Shown: positions 1 to 5,706, numbered from the stretch's first letter. The stretch: 11,909 nt of DNA from UMGS172 sp045578845 (GCA_045578845.1 JAZNLA010000003.1:1-11909); one strand, 5' to 3'. Notes: generated by a model from the sequence alone, not told the origin. Program-made: numbers and translations.

Positions 1-141
1 GCTAGTGAAGGGCCATATAGAACAAACGTTCTAAAGTTTCTGGATAACGACGGAAACGTTTTGTTTGTTCGCGTCCGTTGCAAGGTAAACCGTAGGGGGA
101 AACCCGTGGACGGTTTTAATGTGGAAAAAGGAATTTTTGAA
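1..141. repeat. Terminal direct repeat, left copy (circular-contig overlap)
   Basis: Bases 1-141 are identical to bases 11769-11909, as read directly from both ends. A perfect repeat of this length at the exact ends, lying in the same coding frame, is best explained as the overlap of a circular genome assembled into a line. A length of 141 also fits a common assembler k-mer size. A genuine terminal redundancy is possible but less likely, because the repeat falls in the middle of a gene. Confidence 0.93.
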
Positions 142-162
142 GATAATAAAAAAAGGGGGTGA
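1..162 (+). CDS. Hypothetical early protein, 3' part of a gene split by the contig ends
   Basis: Frame 1 is open from the first base to the TGA at 160-162. It is the continuation of the gene that starts at 11625. Base 1 corresponds to base 11769, the first base of codon 49 of that gene, so joining the ends gives one uninterrupted protein of about 101 residues. This part carries the sequence around FLDNDGNVLFVRVRCKV, which looks like a pair of beta strands, and ends in a lysine- and arginine-rich tail (DNKKRG). The stop is followed three bases later by the next start, with the purine-rich AGGGGGTGAG serving as that gene's ribosome binding site. I do not recognise the family and suggest no function. 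The reading frame itself is well supported because it crosses the junction intact. Confidence 0.85.
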   Translation, partial: ASEGPYRTNVLKFLDNDGNVLFVRVRCKVNRRGKPVDGFNVEKGIFEDNKKRG

Positions 163-165
163 GAT

Positions 166-261
166 ATGAATAAATACGACTTTTTATTTATAGCTTTTGC
201 GGCGTGTTGCCTTGGTTGCGCGCTCGGGCGTCTGTTGGTTTATATCGTCATGGGGTTTTAA
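166..261 (+). CDS. Small single-span membrane peptide (31 aa)
   Basis: The peptide is 31 residues long, with ATG at 166 and TAA at 259-261. A strong ribosome binding site, AGGGGGTGAG, lies a few bases upstream. After a short polar start (MNKYD) almost the whole chain is hydrophobic, with three cysteines (C14, C15, C18) and a Gly-rich centre, then LVYIVMGF, so it is probably one membrane span. The next gene starts at 262, directly after the stop, so the two are likely translated together. Small phage membrane peptides of this type can be holins, envelope components or superinfection factors. Nothing in the sequence decides between these. It is too short to recognise by family. Confidence 0.6.
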   Translation: MNKYDFLFIAFAACCLGCALGRLLVYIVMGF

Positions 262-606
262 ATGATTCATTTACATTTAACTAGAGAGGCTTTTAAAAAG
301 GTTAAAGACGGTTTGAAAAAATCGGAGTTTAGGCCAGATAATGATTATTATAATACACACGTCTGGAGAAAATTTGAACAAGAAATGATAACACCGTTTA
401 AAAAATCGGTTGGCATATTTTGCGGCGTATTATGTAAGCTTTATTGCGGTTACCCCAAAAAAAACGATAAAGAAAATATAATAGAGTGTATTGTAACAAG
501 TGTTTCGTATCTTAATTACGGACACAAAAATATAGATTCTCTATTTTACAAATACTATCCAAAATATAAAGGTGTTGTAATGCAAATTGATTTTGAGGTG
601 ATTTGA
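262..606 (+). CDS. ASCH/PUA-like domain protein (114 aa)
   Basis: This is the largest of the tiny early genes before the protease-like one. The N-terminus reads as a beta strand and helix with the pattern LTREAFKKVKDGLKKSEFR, then a Trp (HVWRKF), then a hydrophobic strand and a GYPKK turn near residues 64-68, ending in strands IIECIVTSV and VVMQIDFEVI. This order (hydrophobic strand, F..V..G.K..E.R, W, GY, final strand) resembles ASCH-type PUA-fold proteins, which are common as small phage accessory proteins and are thought to bind RNA or modified nucleotides. That assignment is from pattern memory only. The gene starts directly after the preceding stop, and its TGA overlaps the next ATG (TGATG), so it is part of the coupled early operon. 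Its AT-rich codon use matches the other early genes. Confidence 0.72.
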   Translation: MIHLHLTREAFKKVKDGLKKSEFRPDNDYYNTHVWRKFEQEMITPFKKSVGIFCGVLCKLYCGYPKKNDKENIIECIVTSVSYLNYGHKNIDSLFYKYYPKYKGVVMQIDFEVI

Positions 607-758
607 TGAATGTTAATATAGATTGGAATAAATTAAGCGACGATAAAAAACGCGATCTTATAAACGCGTTAAGCGACGGTATTTTATTCTTGCTTTGTCG
701 AAAATGCCGTCTTAATTATTTTGAAGTAAAAAGACAGATCGAGAGGTTAAAAAAATGA
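606..758 (+). CDS. Hypothetical early protein (50 aa)
   Basis: A 50-residue frame starts at the ATG overlapping the previous stop (TGATG, 604-608) and ends in the ATGA overlap with the next gene (755-758). These overlaps on both sides are the main support for it being real. The protein is predicted helical: a charged N-terminal half (WNKLSDDKKRDLINALSDG), a hydrophobic stretch ILFLL, then a CRKCR pair at C31 and C34 and a basic C-terminal helix ending IERLKK. A single CxxC is not enough to call a zinc site unless it dimerises. The codons for its last residues also form the GAGAGG ribosome binding site of the following gene. I do not recognise the family. Confidence 0.62.
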   Translation: MNVNIDWNKLSDDKKRDLINALSDGILFLLCRKCRLNYFEVKRQIERLKK

Positions 759-964
759 GTAAATGTCTAAACAAAGTAGAATTAACTTTTTTTCCCTTCA
801 TAATGCCACCAACAGAAGGGAGCAAAGTTTTATTCTTTGAGTGTGGCGAATTAAAAACGGGTTCTTTTTATGACGGCCGTTTTTATTCTATGGGTAGAAC
901 GTGCTTCCCGGATATTTGGGCGTACGCTCCAAAAGAACCTAAAAAAGAGGACATTTTCCCATGA
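755..964 (+). CDS. Small DUF551-like phage protein (69 aa)
   Basis: The 69-residue protein has the layout MPPTEGSKVLFFECGELKTG, then YDGRFY, then a C-terminal IWAYAPKEP. The order P-x-x-G-x-V-L, a G-x-(Y/F)-D-G-x-F turn, then Trp and a Pro-rich end resembles the small DUF551 domain often seen in phage and prophage genomes, whose role is unknown. I rate this as a likely but unproven match. The ribosome binding site is GAGAGGTTAAAAAATG, a variant of a leader that recurs through this genome. It overlaps the preceding gene by ATGA and the next one by four bases, again ATGA (961-964). This indicates translational coupling in the early operon. Confidence 0.72.
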   Translation: MSKCLNKVELTFFPFIMPPTEGSKVLFFECGELKTGSFYDGRFYSMGRTCFPDIWAYAPKEPKKEDIFP

Positions 965-1107
965 AAAGAAAACAGTTACTTATAAACGAAAAAGACTTTA
1001 ACGACCTTAAAAGGATTTGGCGCGGCGGCTTGTTCCGTCTTTGCAGTGATTCGCTTTTTATCCGGGAACTTATCGAACACGAACTTAAAAGAGAGGTTAA
1101 AAAATGA
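961..1107 (+). CDS. Hypothetical early protein (48 aa)
   Basis: The 48-residue frame begins at the ATG overlapping the previous stop and ends at TGA 1105-1107, which overlaps the following ATG at 1104. The protein is charged and mostly helical (KDFNDLKRIW near residues 11-20 and a C-terminal SLFIRELIEHELKREVKK helix), with a short GG turn between the two helices. It could be a small helical DNA-binding or adaptor protein, but no family is recognised. The final codons supply the GAGAGG leader of the next gene, so sequence in this gene is doing two jobs. Confidence 0.6.
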   Translation: MKRKQLLINEKDFNDLKRIWRGGLFRLCSDSLFIRELIEHELKREVKK

Positions 1108-1211
1108 AACTTCATATCAATATAGAAACAGATTCAAATTATCGTGTTTTATTTTCTGTTAGAATTGTTAATCTAAACACCGGAAATGTTATAGATATAG
1201 AAAGGAATTAA
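1104..1211 (+). CDS. Hypothetical early peptide (35 aa)
   Basis: The 35-residue frame starts in ATGA overlap with the previous gene, behind the leader GAGAGGTTAAAAAATG, and stops with TAA at 1209-1211. The chain alternates in a beta-hairpin-like manner: KLHINIETD, then RVLFSVRIVNL, an NTG turn, and NVIDIERN. No family is recognised. The good ribosome binding site and the tight spacing to both neighbours (the next ATG is at 1216) support translation. The very short length keeps the confidence moderate. Confidence 0.55.
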   Translation: MKLHINIETDSNYRVLFSVRIVNLNTGNVIDIERN

Positions 1212-1215
1212 AAAA

Positions 1216-1347
1216 ATGAAATTATTTTTGATAATAATATCTAGTATTCTTTTAATTGCCGGTTTGGCATGGTATGAATACACTATAAGGAATCTTTGTG
1301 AAGGTGGCGACGTTTTGAGTTGCGCCGAAATTGCGGGGGGCCGTTAA
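1216..1347 (+). CDS. Small N-terminally anchored membrane or secreted peptide (43 aa)
   Basis: The 43-residue frame begins with MKLFLIIISSILLIAGLAW, a positively charged start followed by about 17 hydrophobic residues. This is either a signal peptide or an N-terminal membrane anchor. The rest (YEYTIRNLCEGGDVLSCAEIAGGR) is polar with two cysteines (C27 and C35) that could form a disulfide if exported. There is no lipobox cysteine after the hydrophobic stretch. The AAAGGAATTAAAAAAATG context gives a modest ribosome binding site. The stop TAA overlaps the next ATG by one base (1347). It might be a lysis or envelope peptide. No specific function can be assigned. Confidence 0.58.
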   Translation: MKLFLIIISSILLIAGLAWYEYTIRNLCEGGDVLSCAEIAGGR

Positions 1348-1481
1348 TGATCCAGAATATAAGAATTTGCGAAATGTGCAAGCGTCCAAACCCTTTTAAC
1401 GCTCTGTTTTGTCCCGCTTGTATTAAAAAGCTCAATGAAATGAAAAATAAAAAAATAGGGGGGGGCACAAATGGCAAATAA
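1347..1481 (+). CDS. Zinc-ribbon-like mini protein (44 aa)
   Basis: The 44-residue frame has two cysteine knuckles: C8-x2-C11 in ICEMC and C22-x2-C25 in FCPAC, ten residues apart. This is the spacing of a small treble-clef or zinc-ribbon finger, and I infer that one zinc ion is bound. A lysine-rich C-terminal helix follows (IKKLNEMKNKK). Such mini-proteins are common in phage early operons, where they may bind nucleic acid or host proteins. The start overlaps the upstream TAA, and GGGGGGCC upstream can serve as a ribosome binding site. The end overlaps the next gene by 11 bases, in a G-run (GGGGGG near 1458) that also serves as that gene's leader. Confidence 0.62.
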   Translation: MIQNIRICEMCKRPNPFNALFCPACIKKLNEMKNKKIGGGTNGK

Positions 1482-1635
1482 AAAAGTATATTATCAAGGG
1501 TGCATTAGTTGCGGGTGGCGCGATTGCTTTTTAATGGAGTGCGCGGACCGTGACAAGTGCCCACAGTTCAAGGAATACGAAAAGAACATTACAAAAAATT
1601 ATTTTGGTAAAGAGAGGGTAGAAAATGGGCTATAA
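1471..1635 (+). CDS. Cys-rich early protein (54 aa)
   Basis: The 54-residue frame starts with MANKK and is preceded by the purine-rich AGGGGGGGGC leader. It has five cysteines (C11, C14, C19, C24 and C30) in the pattern GCISCGW..DC....C.....C, followed by an acidic and basic C-terminal part. Four of the cysteines could form a zinc site, or it could be an Fe-S-like knuckle. It follows another Cys-rich gene, so the two may be related or act together. The last eleven bases overlap the start of the next gene, and its own codons carry that gene's AGAGAGGGTAGAAAATG leader. Confidence 0.58.
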   Translation: MANKKVYYQGCISCGWRDCFLMECADRDKCPQFKEYEKNITKNYFGKERVENGL

Positions 1636-1846
1636 AAGAAAAGTAAATATAGAATTAGATCTTGAAGAAATCAGGATTATTTGTAATTCGTTAAGACGTT
1701 ATAAAATGGATTTACAAAAAGAATTAGAAAGTTCAATAGATAAAAAAGGCCGTGCCAAAAAAGGTTTAAAAAAATCAAAAGAATTTGATATAGGACAAAT
1801 AAAGTCGACTGAAAAATTAGAAAAATTTTTTAACGGTTTGTTTTAA
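1625..1846 (+). CDS. Basic helical early protein (73 aa)
   Basis: The 73-residue protein is Lys- and Arg-rich and almost entirely helical by inspection. An N-terminal strand or helix, VNIELDLEEIRIICNSLRRY, is followed by a charged helix, then a lysine-rich linker (KKGRAKKGLKKSKEFD) and a final helix (TEKLEKFFNGLF). It could bind nucleic acid, but no family is recognised. The leader is AGAGAGGGTAGAAAATG, a close variant of the recurring leader. The TAA stop shares its last base with the ATG of the protease-like gene (TAATG), which implies coupled translation. Confidence 0.68.
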   Translation: MGYKRKVNIELDLEEIRIICNSLRRYKMDLQKELESSIDKKGRAKKGLKKSKEFDIGQIKSTEKLEKFFNGLF

Positions 1847-2298
1847 TGATCCTCACGACTGACAAGCTAAAAAGCGTTTACCAGACGGGCGCAAAAATGC
1901 GCCGTTTGGTTCGCGAATATTGGGCCGACTTGGGGCCGTGGTTGTCCGTGCCTTTTCTGGATTATTACAAGTACGTTTGCGCGCTTCCCTACATTAGCGA
2001 CCCCGACGGCGTGGAGTTCGTGAGCCGGCCGCGCCTGACGTTAGATCCTAATTACAGTATAGCGCGCGATTGCGACGATAAGGCCGTATTACTTGCGTGT
2101 TGGTGGAATGGTCACGGCGATAAATGCCGGTTCGTCGCAAGCTCGACCAAACCAAACGGCCGTTTACATCATGTTTTTACACAACACGAAAGCGGCCTTT
2201 TTCTGGACGCGACTTACAAAAAGAACGAAAATTTTATAGGATTTTACCCGTATTTTACGAAAATAACGCGAATAATCGCGCTTACTGACTTTTTTTAA
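1846..2298 (+). CDS. Transglutaminase-like cysteine protease-fold protein (150 aa)
   Basis: The central motif RDCDDKAVLLA (residues 74-84) is the nucleophile helix of the transglutaminase-like superfamily, with C76 as the candidate catalytic cysteine. HHVFT (H109) and FLDAT (D121) complete a Cys-His-Asp triad in the expected order and spacing. The protein has no signal peptide or membrane span. Members act as peptidases, peptidoglycan-cleaving enzymes or cross-linkers. In this context a maturation protease, a virion cross-linker or a lysis or entry enzyme are all possible. The gene is last in the early run and its base composition is more GC-rich than the neighbouring early genes, closer to the structural module. 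Its stop is followed by a candidate promoter and a hairpin. The fold assignment is fairly sure and the role is open. Confidence 0.85.
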   Translation: MILTTDKLKSVYQTGAKMRRLVREYWADLGPWLSVPFLDYYKYVCALPYISDPDGVEFVSRPRLTLDPNYSIARDCDDKAVLLACWWNGHGDKCRFVASSTKPNGRLHHVFTQHESGLFLDATYKKNENFIGFYPYFTKITRIIALTDFF

Positions 2299-2299
2299 G

Positions 2300-2328
2300 T
2301 TGCTTTTGAGTTGATTTTGATTTATATT
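2300..2328 (+). promoter_or_regulatory. Candidate sigma70-type promoter for the structural operon
   Basis: TTGCTT at 2300-2305 and TATATT at 2323-2328 are separated by exactly 17 bases, close to the sigma70 consensus. It lies directly after the last early gene and before the first structural gene. Transcription would start near 2334-2336, inside the left arm of the hairpin at 2329-2353. No activity is shown by sequence alone. Confidence 0.5.
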
Positions 2329-2360
2329 ACTTACGTAAAACTTTTACGTAGGTTTTTTTT
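2329..2360 (+). terminator. Hairpin plus T-tract: terminator and/or RBS-masking hairpin
   Basis: The arms ACTTACGTAAAA (2329-2340) and TTTTACGTAGGT (2342-2353) pair over 12 positions with a single U·G wobble. In RNA the innermost pairs must open to make a loop. Eight T's (2353-2360) follow, then the ATG of the next gene at 2361. As read-through RNA this is a plausible intrinsic terminator for the early operon. The 3' arm contains GTAGGT, the only Shine-Dalgarno-like sequence for the next gene, so folding would also mask that site. As DNA it is an almost perfect palindrome and could be an operator. Confidence 0.6.
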
Positions 2361-3338
2361 ATGGCCGCAATGCTTGCAACTTTGGAAGGTAACGAAAAGG
2401 GAATTTCTTTGAATGACCTTTTCGACGTTAACGACTATTTGGGCGTTAAATATTTCGGGCCTGAAGATTGGAACCGCGTCAAGAAATGCGCTTGCATTAT
2501 TACGATGAAAGCCGCAAAGAACCCGGTTCTTTTCTATATCGACTCACTTAAAGATGATTACAAGGATTACAAGCCGTCACAACTTGCGAATTGTGTTTTC
2601 GGGTTCAACGACGCGGCCGGCGTCGAGCTCATGGGGGCTTTACCTTGGGAACGTTGCAAAGTCAAGATTGACAACGACCTTTTGCGCGGTTTTTCAATTG
2701 GCGGCGTATTCGAAAAAGTCGGTAGCGGTATAAAGAAGGCCGCCGGTTATGCGTATGACGTGGCAACGGCACCGATTAAGGCCGGCGAATACATTATAGA
2801 AAAGACGCCGCTAAAATACACTCCGGGCGCAAAATGGTATAAGACAACGACGGGGCTAAAAGAAAAATATGTAGATACGCCGGTTAAATCCGGGGCGCAA
2901 CAGATTGTAGACAAGACCAGCGAGACCATGTATAAATTCGCGACCGAAACGCCGTTCAAATATACGGGTGCCGGTCAAATCGTTAAGTATCTTGAAAAGG
3001 GCCGCGAAGCCGCCGGCATTACTAGCCCCGGCACGGCCGAAGTTTATGAAAGCGAAGAAGAAAAAATTAGGCGAATGCGCGCCGAAGAAGCCGAGGCCAG
3101 AAGGTTGAAAGACGAAGCCGAACAGAAAGAGGCCGAAGAAATTAGGCAAATGCGCTTAAAGGAAGCCGAGGCCAGAAGGTTGAAAGACGTAACCGAACAG
3201 AAAGAGGCCGCCGACGCCGCCGCCGCCGCCGCACAGATTCAACTAGAACAGACGCAAGCGACATTGACTAGTAAATACGCCCCTTGGGTTCTTGGCGGTT
3301 GCGGGCTTTTGCTTGCGTTGTCGATCTTGAAAAAATAA
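2361..3338 (+). CDS. Tail-anchored, repeat-rich probable virion protein (325 aa)
   Basis: This is the first gene of the structural module. Two copies of a 14-residue motif lie at residues 24-37 (NDYLGVKYFGPEDW) and 83-96 (NDAAGVELMGALPW). Residues about 136-214 carry repeated (A/T)P-hydrophobic-K units, with prolines at 138, 150, 174 and 198, giving spacings of 12, 24 and 24. Residues 236-285 are two near-identical 25-residue charged helical repeats, very likely a coiled coil, followed by an Ala-rich stretch. The C-terminus (SKYAPWVLGGCGLLLALSILKK) is a single membrane anchor with a basic end. It could be a membrane-bound virion or DNA-delivery protein. ATG 2361 is chosen because GTAGGT lies 7 bases upstream. 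M4 at 2370 is an alternative start. The family is not recognised. The shared motif ties it to the next gene. Confidence 0.85.
   Translation: MAAMLATLEGNEKGISLNDLFDVNDYLGVKYFGPEDWNRVKKCACIITMKAAKNPVLFYIDSLKDDYKDYKPSQLANCVFGFNDAAGVELMGALPWERCKVKIDNDLLRGFSIGGVFEKVGSGIKKAAGYAYDVATAPIKAGEYIIEKTPLKYTPGAKWYKTTTGLKEKYVDTPVKSGAQQIVDKTSETMYKFATETPFKYTGAGQIVKYLEKGREAAGITSPGTAEVYESEEEKIRRMRAEEAEARRLKDEAEQKEAEEIRQMRLKEAEARRLKDVTEQKEAADAAAAAAQIQLEQTQATLTSKYAPWVLGGCGLLLALSILKK
3066..3215 (+). repeat. In-frame 75-bp tandem duplication encoding a coiled-coil repeat
   Basis: Two adjacent 75-base units, 3066-3140 and 3141-3215, both start ATTAGGC and share long identical blocks, such as GCCGAGGCCAGAAGGTTGAA. 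They encode 25-residue units beginning IRRMR and IRQMR and sharing EAEARRLKD. The differences are a few substitutions, which points to a fairly recent duplication. The unit length keeps the reading frame and lengthens the coiled coil. Confidence 0.88.
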
Positions 3339-3351
3339 GAGAGGTCTAAAA

Positions 3352-3942
3352 ATGTACGAATATGTAACCGACAACGTATTAAACGCGATTTATGCGCCCA
3401 ACGACCGATTGGGTGTCGAACTCATGGGCGCGGCAAAGTGGAACGCCTTAAAAAAAGCCGTGGCCGCAAATACCGTAAACAAGCTTAACAAGGTTTACGG
3501 CGGTAACCGTTCCCGTTTTACTAGTGCAGTTGTCGAAGCCGCGCGGAAAATGCGCGCACCGTCTGACCCGGTATCTATTGCCAATAGGTCGGCACGAATT
3601 AGTAAAAGCGGATTGCTCAACGATCCTTTATGTGCCGAACTTTGGGGTGTAAATGAAGAATACGCCGTCGAACTTTTGGGGTCTTACGGTTGGAGTGATT
3701 TTACTAGACAAATTGGCAAATTAACGCACACGGTATTAGAGGCAGGAGAAAATATCCCTATCGCGTCCGCCGCCGTTGCCGAAGCTCGTAAATATGGGGA
3801 TTATGTACAGACCGCATTAGGATTGAAAAAAAGCGGCGAAGAAGTCGTTAATACAGTCTATGACAACCGCGGGAAAATTATTCTTATTGGAGGCTTGGGA
3901 GCCTTCGGTCTTTACTTGCTTTTAAGGAAAAAGAAAAGATAA
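3352..3942 (+). CDS. Tail-anchored probable virion protein sharing the NDxxGVELMG motif (196 aa)
   Basis: The N-terminus carries the motif NDRLGVELMGAAKW at residues 17-30, nearly the same as in the upstream protein. Two more degenerate copies follow: NDPLCAELWG at 90-99 and NEEYAVELLGSYGW at 101-114. Between them is a basic helical part. The C-terminus (KIILIGGLGAFGLYLLLRKKKR, about residues 174-196) is a membrane anchor ending in five basic residues. The architecture (motif, helices, C-terminal anchor) matches the preceding protein, so the pair may be paralogous in part or bind a common partner. The leader is GAGAGGTCTAAAAATG. The stop overlaps the next ATG by one base (TAATG at 3940-3944). 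A membrane-located virion or assembly protein is likely. No family is recognised. Confidence 0.85.
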   Translation: MYEYVTDNVLNAIYAPNDRLGVELMGAAKWNALKKAVAANTVNKLNKVYGGNRSRFTSAVVEAARKMRAPSDPVSIANRSARISKSGLLNDPLCAELWGVNEEYAVELLGSYGWSDFTRQIGKLTHTVLEAGENIPIASAAVAEARKYGDYVQTALGLKKSGEEVVNTVYDNRGKIILIGGLGAFGLYLLLRKKKR

Positions 3943-4517
3943 TGTTACCTTGGGCGTTAACAGATTCGCAAGCGAAAAACATTTATAACGCGCTTTATAA
4001 ATGGTATAACTCGCCTAATAATTTCCCGAACTACCAGACGGGGGCGGGGGTATTTTTCAATTTTGCGAATTACACGCTAGACAAACTTTACTACACTATC
4101 GAAGCCGCAAAAAAATATTATTCGTTGGGTTGGTTTGATAGTGATCTCGATAAACGAAACGCCGCTATCGACAAGTTGTCAACAATACTTTATGACGTGT
4201 TCGCGGGACAAGTAGAAAAGGCGGGAATTAAAAAATTCTTGTCATTTATCTACAATTTCGCGAAGCAAAACGAAAGCGCGGTAAATTATTTTTCGAGCGG
4301 TGCCGGCTTCAATGTGCTAGACACGGCGGCCGTAGTTCTGGACGAAGTGGCCGTAAAACCAATTAAGGCCGTTGCCGAAAATATCAATTACGCGATAAGT
4401 TACCCGTCGTTAAAGTCGCTTTTGCCTGACAACATGACGTTGTTAAAGTGGGGGTTGCTTATTGGCGGCGGTCTGTACGTCTGGAAGTTCTTTGAGAACC
4501 GAACAAAAAGAATTTAG
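3942..4517 (+). CDS. Tail-anchored probable virion or membrane protein (191 aa)
   Basis: This is the third consecutive protein with a C-terminal membrane anchor: LLKWGLLIGGGLYVWKFF, about residues 167-185, followed by ENRTKRI. The rest is rich in aromatic residues and predicted helical, with YNALYKWYNSPNNFPNY near the start and a helical stretch around residues 60-120. The N-terminus MLPWAL is not a signal peptide. It lacks the 14-residue motif of its two upstream neighbours. Translation is coupled to the previous gene by the one-base overlap, and no separate strong ribosome binding site is needed. Together with its neighbours it suggests a virion with a lipid layer or a membrane-bound assembly complex. 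The family is not recognised. Confidence 0.85.
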   Translation: MLPWALTDSQAKNIYNALYKWYNSPNNFPNYQTGAGVFFNFANYTLDKLYYTIEAAKKYYSLGWFDSDLDKRNAAIDKLSTILYDVFAGQVEKAGIKKFLSFIYNFAKQNESAVNYFSSGAGFNVLDTAAVVLDEVAVKPIKAVAENINYAISYPSLKSLLPDNMTLLKWGLLIGGGLYVWKFFENRTKRI

Positions 4518-4544
4518 TGAACATCAAAAAAGAGAGGTCTAAAA

Positions 4545-5051
4545 ATGGCTAAACGCATTAAGGCGGCAAAGCGTGCAAAGACGCGCACCGTAACAAAGAC
4601 AAAGATTAAGAGGGTGTATGTAAAGGCGAAGCGCGCCGCACGTCGCGCACGTCGCGCCGCTACTCAACCCGTAAGTAAAAAAGACATCGTTCTCGCCGTT
4701 GCCGGTGCGGGCGTCGGCTCTATCGGCGGTGCTATCGTTTTGTCGAAGTTGCCGGCTACTTTGCCGCCCATTGCGACAAACGGCGGCGTTGCGGCTCTTG
4801 GCGGTGTTCTCACGGCCGTGGGCCTGAAAAAGAAAAATAAGTTGCTCATGGGTGCCGGTCTCGGAATGGCCGCCGTAGGCGTCCGCGGTATTATTGCCGG
4901 TTTTGTTCCGGCAATGGCCGGATATGACGGCGAAACGTACACTTACGTTCCCCAGATCGCCACGGATATGTCCGCGCCGTTTGCGGGACCGTTCGCCGGT
5001 AACACTTACGAACCTTTGAACGCACCTTTTGACGGTGAAGAAACAATTTAA
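4545..5051 (+). CDS. Basic, multi-span membrane protein, probable genome-binding virion membrane protein (168 aa)
   Basis: The first 47 residues are extremely rich in Lys and Arg (for example KAKRAARRARRAA), a typical nucleic-acid-binding tail. Three Gly- and Ala-rich hydrophobic segments follow at about residues 49-68, 80-94 and 100-122, the last two separated by a KKKNK turn. The C-terminal 45 residues are acidic and aromatic (YDGETYTYVPQ). In membrane-containing tailless phages, such small basic membrane proteins link the genome to the internal membrane. I infer the same role here. The leader is AGAGAGGTCTAAAAATG, identical to that of the next gene. Lys codons are mostly AAG, as in the probable major capsid gene, which suggests high expression. 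Confidence 0.85.
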   Translation: MAKRIKAAKRAKTRTVTKTKIKRVYVKAKRAARRARRAATQPVSKKDIVLAVAGAGVGSIGGAIVLSKLPATLPPIATNGGVAALGGVLTAVGLKKKNKLLMGAGLGMAAVGVRGIIAGFVPAMAGYDGETYTYVPQIATDMSAPFAGPFAGNTYEPLNAPFDGEETI

Positions 5052-5077
5052 ACAATAAAAAAAAGAGAGGTCTAAAA

Positions 5078-5701
5078 ATGGCTAACATTACCGATTCCGT
5101 ACCGGTCGCGGCCGGTGCCCCCGTTCTCCGTTCCTTCGGTGCAGGCGGTCAACAGTATATCGCCGACATTTGGGGCGGTTTCAACGTAAGCGCAAAGCTC
5201 GTAAACCCGCTTTTCACGTTCCGCGCTACTGACACTTCGATCCCGAATGCAGAACAGCTTACCAATTTGGCCGAAGCCCAGAAAATCGGCTCGACAATGG
5301 AATTTAAGGCCGTGCAACTCGGTTTGCGCGTCGTGCCGCTTACTTCTGGTGCCGTTCTCACTCCGGCACAGGTCGAGGACATGAAGAGTCTTTTGGCGTC
5401 CGCTGTCGTTACCCTGACCTACGGATCCAACGAAACGAAGATCGGCGAATTTTCCGGCCTTCACCTCATGGCCCCCGTCGATTTCATGGCCGCCGACGCT
5501 ACGAACAATTGCGCCGCCCAGAACGGCGCTATTAATTCCGCAAGTTGGATCAATCTTAAGGAACCCGTTTGTATCGAGGCCAACCTGAACATTGGCGGTA
5601 CCGTCAAGTTCACGCGCCCGGTGCCGGCGTCCCTCTACGCTACTGAAAATTCATTCGGTTTCGTGGTAATCATGGCCGGTTTGAAGGTTGTGAAGTCCTA
5701 A
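5078..5701 (+). CDS. Probable major capsid protein (207 aa)
   Basis: The protein is beta-rich with no membrane span. Alternating hydrophobic strands include MEFKAVQLGLRVVPL (about residues 74-88), ASAVVTLTYG, and a C-terminal FVVIMAGLKVV, with a helix around TPAQVEDMKSLL. This strand-rich pattern fits a single jelly-roll capsid protein but no motif proves it. Support for the major role is indirect. The gene has the most biased codon use in the window (many AAG, CTC, GTC and GGT codons). It also has the strongest copy of the recurring leader, AGAGAGGTCTAAAAATG after a run of A's, and is followed by a hairpin and a strong terminator that would raise its transcript relative to downstream genes. 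Alternatives are a minor capsid or penton-type protein. A 300-residue or longer double jelly-roll protein, as in FLiP, is not present. Confidence 0.72.
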   Translation: MANITDSVPVAAGAPVLRSFGAGGQQYIADIWGGFNVSAKLVNPLFTFRATDTSIPNAEQLTNLAEAQKIGSTMEFKAVQLGLRVVPLTSGAVLTPAQVEDMKSLLASAVVTLTYGSNETKIGEFSGLHLMAPVDFMAADATNNCAAQNGAINSASWINLKEPVCIEANLNIGGTVKFTRPVPASLYATENSFGFVVIMAGLKVVKS

Positions 5702-5706
5702 AGGGG

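Noticed and set aside
1..141. True terminal repeats of a linear genome
   Set aside because: The repeat lies inside a coding frame that is only complete when the ends are joined, which fits a circle better.
4664..5464. Several - strand open frames opposite the basic membrane protein and the capsid gene
   Set aside because: These are mirror frames created by the GC-rich, codon-biased genes. The products are low-complexity and lack leaders.
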